Assembly (NCBI RefSeq): GCF_030265065.1 | Contig: NC_080410.1 | Coordinates: 40,305,398 to 40,369,397 of the forward strand | Direction: 5' to 3' | DNA from: Corythoichthys intestinalis | Lineage: Eukaryota; Chordata; Actinopteri; Syngnathiformes; Syngnathidae | Length of the DNA: 64,000 nucleotides | Made by a program: the position numbers and the translations under genes | Notes under the pieces: model-generated | The model's input: the letters and a program-made list of their open reading frames with translations, nothing else | The model's database searches: none | Told to the model about the DNA's origin: nothing | Shown: in pieces, positions 59,148 through 64,000 of the stretch | How positions within the stretch are numbered: the stretch's first letter is position 1 | Layout of the letters: every line of letters begins with the position of its first letter

Positions 59148-59734
59148 TCACTTCCTCCTGAGCCTCTTGATGAACGTCACCTCGTCTCTGTTCCTGATTC
59201 CGTAGCTGCACAAACAAAACAAATTACGAACAAATATAATATAAATTAGTTTTTATTCACTTACTCTTTCAGCCTCATGCGATCATCTTCTAACTTCTCC
59301 CCTTGAAACATTAGAGTGTAATTCCTCCAAATGTATCTCCTGTGAAGATTTTTCATCTTTTAAAACCATTTTTGTGACATGTTGAAAGTTTTTATGCTTT
59401 TCTTACCAGCTGATGTGCCTCACGCCAGCTTCACGTTGCTGCTTGAGTGTCACGAACCTGCGGATGGCTTTTTTCAGGTCCAGCACGTTGGCGTCTTGCA
59501 CCACTACGATGGCTGGTGCAACCACATACAAAAAGAATAGATTTGGAATTTTTTGAAGGGATACAAAGTTGGGCAAACAAAACACCCGAAAGCAAAAAAT
59601 TATTTCGTCACAATTAGCGATTAAGACAAAAAAAAAAACATACGCATTATTTCTCCGTCGGCTTTTAAAACTTTCACAGTCATTGCTTGGCCGTACTCTA
59701 GTGCAATCTGGGAATTGATTTCCTCCAACGTCAC
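59148..59734 (-). CDS. snrnp25: snrnp25, last four coding exons (U11/U12 25K protein)
   Basis: SNRNP25 is a ubiquitin-like-fold subunit of the U11/U12 di-snRNP of the minor spliceosome, which removes U12-type introns in the nucleus. Exons 59644-59734, 59407-59512, 59265-59339 and 59148-59205 join in frame with GT-AG borders. They encode VTLEEINSQIALEYGQAMTV, VVVQDANVLDLKKAIRRFVT, LKQQREAGVRHISWRYIWRN, GEKLEDDRMRLKDYGIRN and RDEVTFIKRLRRK then stop, very close to human SNRNP25. The first exon (start to LCDLPIQ in the human protein) was not found to the right; it may lie beyond the window, pushed away by the 3 kb of transposons at 59922-62858, or may be too short to see. Confidence 0.9.
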
Positions 59735-59921
59735 CTGCAAAAAAAAACAAAACAAGTAAAATATATTTTTTTACTGATGACAATTTGGCCCACAATGCTA
59801 ATTCTGGGTGGAATCTTTCTGGTGCTTCCAGATTCCTAAACCTCTGTTAACTTATTGGCTGTCATTGACTTTTATTAACGTTGTATTTTTATATAAATAC
59901 TGTGTTTTATGTAACGTTGTA
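59735..59921. other. snrnp25 intron 1, start
   Basis: Intronic DNA between the VTLEE exon and the truncated Tc1 copy. No feature was seen. Confidence 0.4.
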
Positions 59922-61330
59922 ACTGTGAAGTATGGGGTTGGGTCAGTGATGCCGTGGGGCTGTTTCGCTTCCAAAGGCCCGGGGAACCTTGTTAGGGTGC
60001 ATGGCATCATGAATGCTTTGAAATACCAGTACATTTTAAATCAAAATCTGTTGCCCTCTGCCCGAAAGCTGAAGATGGGTCGTCACTGGGTCTTTCAGCA
60101 GGACAATGACCCTAAACATATGGGCAAATCTACACAGAAATGGTTCACCAGACACAAAATCAAGCTCCTCCCATGGCCATCTCAGTCCCCAGACCTTGTT
60201 TTGTTGGCAAAAGGGGGTTGTACATAGTATTAACACCAGGGGTGCTAATAATTTTGACACACATTATTTGATGTCAAATAATTATTTCTTTATGTGGGAT
60301 TTTTTGCCCGCTGACCACATGCACTTGTATTGAAGGTTGGATTTTTCTCTTTTTTTTCCATTAAAGTGCATGTGACACGAAAAAGCATGTTTATTTCATA
60401 ATACACGCGGTATTTTATGCCCCCGAATGATATGGACCGCTTGGATGTGTGTGGAAGCGATCGCTATATTTATTTAGTTTTTTTAATCCCGCGCCATGAA
60501 AATGAGTGACTTCCGGCTTCGGTCTTGCATTGAGGAGGAGGGCGCTGTGACGTGTACGGTAGAAGACGTCCTCCTCACTATACAGTGTACTGTTGTGTAT
60601 GAGGACGAAGGATTCAGCTGATTTTGCGGATTAATACGTTTATTTTTCGCATCACGCCAGCAGAAAAATCATTCTGTATGTGGGAGAGGCATATGTGCCT
60701 TTTTGGAGTTTCACAAGGTTCCCATTCACCGTGGATATTTACTGTGGGACCATTGGACTTACGAGGAAGTGAGTAAACATCTTGTTTTGTATTATGTCAA
60801 ATACAAATACAGCGATTACAAAGTAAACACTACAAACCTCCTTTAAATAAAGGACTACTTACGTTTGATCATTGATAGGCATGTAAAAAGCTCTCCTCAT
60901 GCTCATTAGCAGTGCGTTAGCTGCACAACAACTCCAGCCACCCTCCTCCGGGGAACGAACTGTAAATTGCTCTCCGCCGGGCGGTTTGCCGATCCGCGAA
61001 GACAATCGACAACCGGGTCGTCATGTCAAATAATCCAGGCTAGTTATGTGTGATTTTCCACTTCGAAGACTTTGAAACATCACTCGGTTCGGGTTAGCAT
61101 GTCGGCTAGTTGTCACGCCTTCTGGTTTGTTTACATTCTCCGAAGCCGGGCAAGGGAAGTGACATATATCCGATTTAGGTGTCATAAAATATTGTTCGGG
61201 AGGTGCGACAGTAAAGGGGAAGTCGACAGTTTTGACCATTACGGAGTAATTTTGCCATGTCGTCCTGAATAAATGCATTTTTATTATTTCATATTCCATT
61301 CAGCACAAGACTGTTATTTGTCATGACCAT

Positions 61331-61645
61331 GCCATTTATTTAGCAATTGGGGAAAATACTCAGATAAAAAGAATATCCTGTAAAAATATTGAAGTAAAGA
61401 GACAGAAACAATGACATTTTGCCGCTGTCTTCGTCGTGTTTTCCTCGTTGTGAATAGTTCCCCCTCGACGGGCTGACTGGTCCTTCTCAAGCCATTTATA
61501 TAGCTATTGGGGAAAAATACTTGGATAAAAAGAATATCCTGTAAAAATATTGGAGTAGAGAGACTGAAACAATGACATTTTGCGGCTCTCTTCGTCGCGT
61601 TTTCCTCGTTCTGAATAATTCCCCCTCAATGGGCTGAATAGTAAA
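61331..61645. repeat. Two tandem copies of a 160-bp unit
   Basis: Each unit begins 'gccattta', contains 'aaaaagaatatcctgtaaaa' and 'cgttttcctcgtt', and runs to 'ccccctc'. The units start at 61331 and 61491. Inside the TTAA element. Confidence 0.85.
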
Positions 61646-61742
61646 ACCGATGAGCCCAGTCTACCGCTGACGTCATCCACCTGTTGGGGACGCTAAAGCC
61701 CTATAATGGTAGGCGTGGCTAACCGGCAGAATAAAAGACTTA

Positions 61743-62645
61743 CCGTAATTTCCCGAATATAACGCGCACTTTTTTTCCCCAAAATCAACTGGTAAACTCA
61801 TGGTGCGCATTATAAACGGGTACATGGATGGAGACAGAAATATATATGTATTACATATATATATAAACCGATTTTTTTTCATTGACACGGCCACGTTGTT
61901 TTGAAGAAACGTATGCGGCGACCCGTTGTCGACCATTACGGTACGTGACGTCACCGTTTTGTTTCGGTAATACTTCACTCTAATCGGCCGAATGATTTCG
62001 TCTGTGTTAAATTCTGCTTTTTTCACTCTTCATAAAGCACAGAATTTAGTTTCTTGAACTCATTTGAGTCGACGTTTATTGCAGCTCCGCAATTCGGACC
62101 TTAACAAATGTAAGGACACACACTTCCTGTGTCCGTCAACTATATCGGTCCCTCGGGAAACTCAAACCCAAATAACAATAGTTCCTTTGGTTACTGTTGT
62201 GTTGACAGCTATGAGCTCTCACGGATTTCCGATTTACGTTCTCACTTTCATTTTACCGTATCAATCCATGGAAGAAACATTTATTCATCATGAGGAAACG
62301 AGCAAGTTATACAGCAGCCTTTATAAGAAAAGTCACATCTGTTTTGTTTTCTCCTAGATTCTGGTAAGTTGGAGAAGTTGTCAAATCATATTATTACCGT
62401 AAATATTGTCAGTTCACGTTAATGTTTTGAACTACCAATGTGCTATGCTTGTGCTGTGTTTCACCAGTCAGTAAAATGACATCTCTGTATCTGTACACAA
62501 GCTCTGTTTTCTTGTATTCTTCTATTTATTGGTGCTAAAATTAGGGTGCGCGTTATAAACGGGTACAATAATTTTCCCTAGATTTTACAAGTAAATTTGG
62601 GGTGCGCATTATACACGGGTGCGCCTTATATTCGGGAAATTACGG
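61743..62645. mobile_element. TA-flanked TIR element (CCGTAATTTCCCGAATATAA ends)
   Basis: Starts CCGTAATTTCCCGAATATAA after TA and ends TTATATTCGGGAAATTACGG before TA, nearly perfect inverted copies. The next parts are also inverted ('gtgcgcattataaacgggta' against 'gtgcgcattatacacggg'). About 900 bp; a plus-strand ORF (62064-62357) has no known domain. Related by its ends to the CCGTAATTTTCGG family. Confidence 0.8.
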
Positions 62646-62858
62646 TAATTTCTCGTCATCTGCGCTTTGCTAAATTGTTGTATATAGTCGAATCGTCTCA
62701 AAATATGATTTTAATTCACATAATAATGCCATTTAAGACTTTTTTTCTCATGTCGTATGCTCTTTAAGGTCCCATATTATTTGAATTAAAAAAAAGAAAT
62801 TATTAGAAGCTAAAAAACACATCTTAACCAGGGGTGCCAATAATTATGGAGGGCACTG

Positions 62859-63194
62859 TACATTGAACACACACAAAAAAAACGGTGGAGGTGGGGGGTG
62901 AGTGGGCACTACTTTGCGGTTTTTCACTCATGGCGGCGGGTTCATTAACTATGAACAACGAGGGATCACTGTATTTATAACTATAAGAGTGCTACAAAAT
63001 GCATTTCTGGGGGAATTGCAATGGTAGCTTTGCTATGATGGTTGGTATTTCGGGACACTCCCTGTTAATTTTGAGGCATCTCGTACTTTATGTAGATATT
63101 GGGTTACTTCTTGTTGATTTTAGGGCATTTCGAGTTTACTTCCTGTTCATATTGGGTCACTTCCTGTTTATCTGGAGGGATTTCGTGGTCACTT
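62859..63194. other. Intergenic with repeat pieces
   Basis: Contains a piece of the 'cgagggatcactgtat' repeat (62900-62975) and an array of 'tcacttcctgtt'-type repeats (63050-63190), the reverse form of 'aacaggaagtgac'. Confidence 0.5.
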
Positions 63195-63770
63195 CTAAAG
63201 CCTGAGTTAAGCTTCTGTGTTGCCGTGACGGTGTAGCTACTACGGCGTCAATGTGCGTTCGACAGTTCGGCGGCAAGGGAACGCGCATTGCTCTGTAATT
63301 CACCGCCAAGCCACTAGAAGGGTGTGGCGTACGGTTTGGGGGGACTCTTGTTGACTTCCTCTAGTTTCTTCCGGTTACACAACAATGCCAACAGAGATGG
63401 AACACTTGAATGTGGATCTTCAGCTCATCGACATTGAACAACAAATGTTGATGATACTGTAATGTTCGTAACTATGCGTAGGTCCTTTAAGAGGCGATCA
63501 GACTGGGGAGCGGTGACGTAGCAGGAGGCGAGTGGAAAGAACTGGAGAAAGCAAAGTTAGAGGTCGCATGTTGCAGCAGCCCACTATGATTTTGTTATTT
63601 GTTTATGTTATTGTTTCCACAATAAAGTAGGGAAAGTCATCATCGACTTCTCTCCTTCTCCCCCCCATCCGGGGCTATTACAATACAACAATGTTGAGGC
63701 GCAAGCGCAGAAGGCGGTTGCGGGGGTGGCCTCTCCGACTATGGAACTTCCCAAACTGCGTTTGAAGCCT
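63195..63770 (+). mobile_element. Harbinger transposon fragment
   Basis: The left end (GCCTGAGTTAAGCTTCTGTG at about 63201) resembles fish Harbinger termini. An ORF starting at about 63385 reads MPTEMEHLNVDLQLIDIEQQ, and after a solo LTR continues as LRRKRRRRLRGWPLRLW, matching the N-terminal region of fish HARBI1-like nucleases (from memory). The catalytic part is absent, so the copy is truncated. Confidence 0.55.
63458..63682. mobile_element. Solo LTR (retroelement fossil)
   Basis: A 225-bp block starts TGTAATG and ends CTATTACA, contains an AATAAA at about 63622, and is flanked by the 4-bp repeat ATAC (63454-63457, 63683-63686). These are the marks of a solo LTR left by recombination. No internal region remains; the superfamily cannot be told from the LTR alone. 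It is younger than the Harbinger piece it interrupts. Confidence 0.7.
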
Positions 63771-63965
63771 TGATGGTAAACTCGTTATCATAAAAGCACC
63801 AAGGTACTTTCAATCAGTGATGATTTATAAAGTGTGTGAACTGTCTGTCGTTCAAAATTTAACATCATTACCATCAACTCTTTATGATACCAAACCTGTG
63901 CTTTATTCTTCATATACTTGAAGTGTAAAATGTAAATAAGTCACAGACTCATAGCAAACAATATA
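63771..63965. other. Intergenic, nothing recognised
   Basis: AT-rich spacer with no supported feature. Confidence 0.4.
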
Positions 63966-64000
63966 CAGTGGGGCATATAAGTATGTAAGTATATAAGGAT
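63966..64000. mobile_element. Tc1-like terminus running off the window
   Basis: CAGTGGGGCATATAAGTATG after TA matches the left end of the Tc1 family at 24060 and 42559. The remainder lies outside. Confidence 0.65.

Larger units (their letters stand above)
60365..62763. mobile_element. TTAA-inserted element (piggyBac-type, non-autonomous)
   Basis: It lies between TTAA at 60361-60364 and TTAA at 62764-62767. The intact site, 'ccaTTAAggtcccat', is seen in the sister Tc1 copy at about 55311. The termini AGTGCATGTGACACGA and, inverted, AGAGCATACGACATGA match at 12 of 16 positions. No piggyBac transposase is visible. The interior holds a tandem repeat and another TIR element. The GC-richer first 700 bp (to about 61290) have ORFs but no known domain. 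Confidence 0.8.
59922..62858 (+). mobile_element. Tc1-like element, left-truncated and split
   Basis: The left part (59922-60364) encodes [37 protein letters not shown] and matches 54539-55405; the right terminus (62764-62858) ends AATAATTATGGAGGGCACTG before TA. Between them is a piggyBac-type element. The left terminus and N-terminal half are missing. Confidence 0.85.

Overview
The window is nuclear DNA of a bony fish, most likely a spiny-rayed teleost. Evidence: vertebrate alpha-globin genes with short GT-AG introns, an nprl3 exon and snrnp25 exons, and a repeat load typical of teleosts (Tc1-like transposons, many hAT MITEs, piggyBac and Harbinger pieces, L2 and L1 LINEs, a tRNA-type SINE). 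Nothing bacterial or organellar was seen.

Host genes, all on the minus strand. (1) First coding exon of nprl3 (12050-12266); its body must lie left of the window. (2) Two closely related alpha-globin genes, 18578-19449 and 22098-22796. (3) A two-exon small heat-shock gene resembling hspb9 (28164-31464). (4) A third, more diverged alpha-globin gene with a 2.2 kb second intron (39108-41811). (5) The last four coding exons of snrnp25 (59148-59734); its first exon is not visible. The 5' end of nprl3 faces the alpha-globin genes, as in the ancestral vertebrate alpha-globin locus. snrnp25 lies on the opposite side from where the human gene order would put it. No beta-globin gene was found. The three globin genes and the heat-shock gene look intact.

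Transposons fill most of the rest, often nested. For many, both ends and the target-site duplication can be read directly: perfect 8-bp duplications for nine hAT-type elements, TTAA for two piggyBac-type insertions, and TA for Tc1 copies and a family with CCGTAATTTTCGG-like ends. Layout: 1-12 kb, nested hAT/TIR elements, a THAP exon relic and a 2.2 kb palindrome with THAP-gene arms; 12.6-17 kb, an L1 fragment and a long L2 LINE; 17-31 kb, a hAT element with a BED finger, the globin pair, Tc1, a THAP relic, a SINE and hspb9; 32-41 kb, hAT MITEs and TIR elements around globin gene C; 42-48 kb, Tc1 inside a TIR element, an 850 bp minisatellite and hAT MITEs; 49.7-55.5 kb, a hAT transposase broken by a Tc1 and by a further hAT element that itself contains a MITE containing piggyBac; 56-63 kb, Tc1 copies with hAT and piggyBac-type insertions on either side of snrnp25; 63.2-63.8 kb, a Harbinger piece with a solo LTR.

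The best candidates for something undescribed are the THAP-armed palindrome (8351-10509), a core of about 370 bp shared by two hAT elements with unlike ends (1549-1930 and 47712-48080), and the hspb9-like gene lying inside an alpha-globin cluster.
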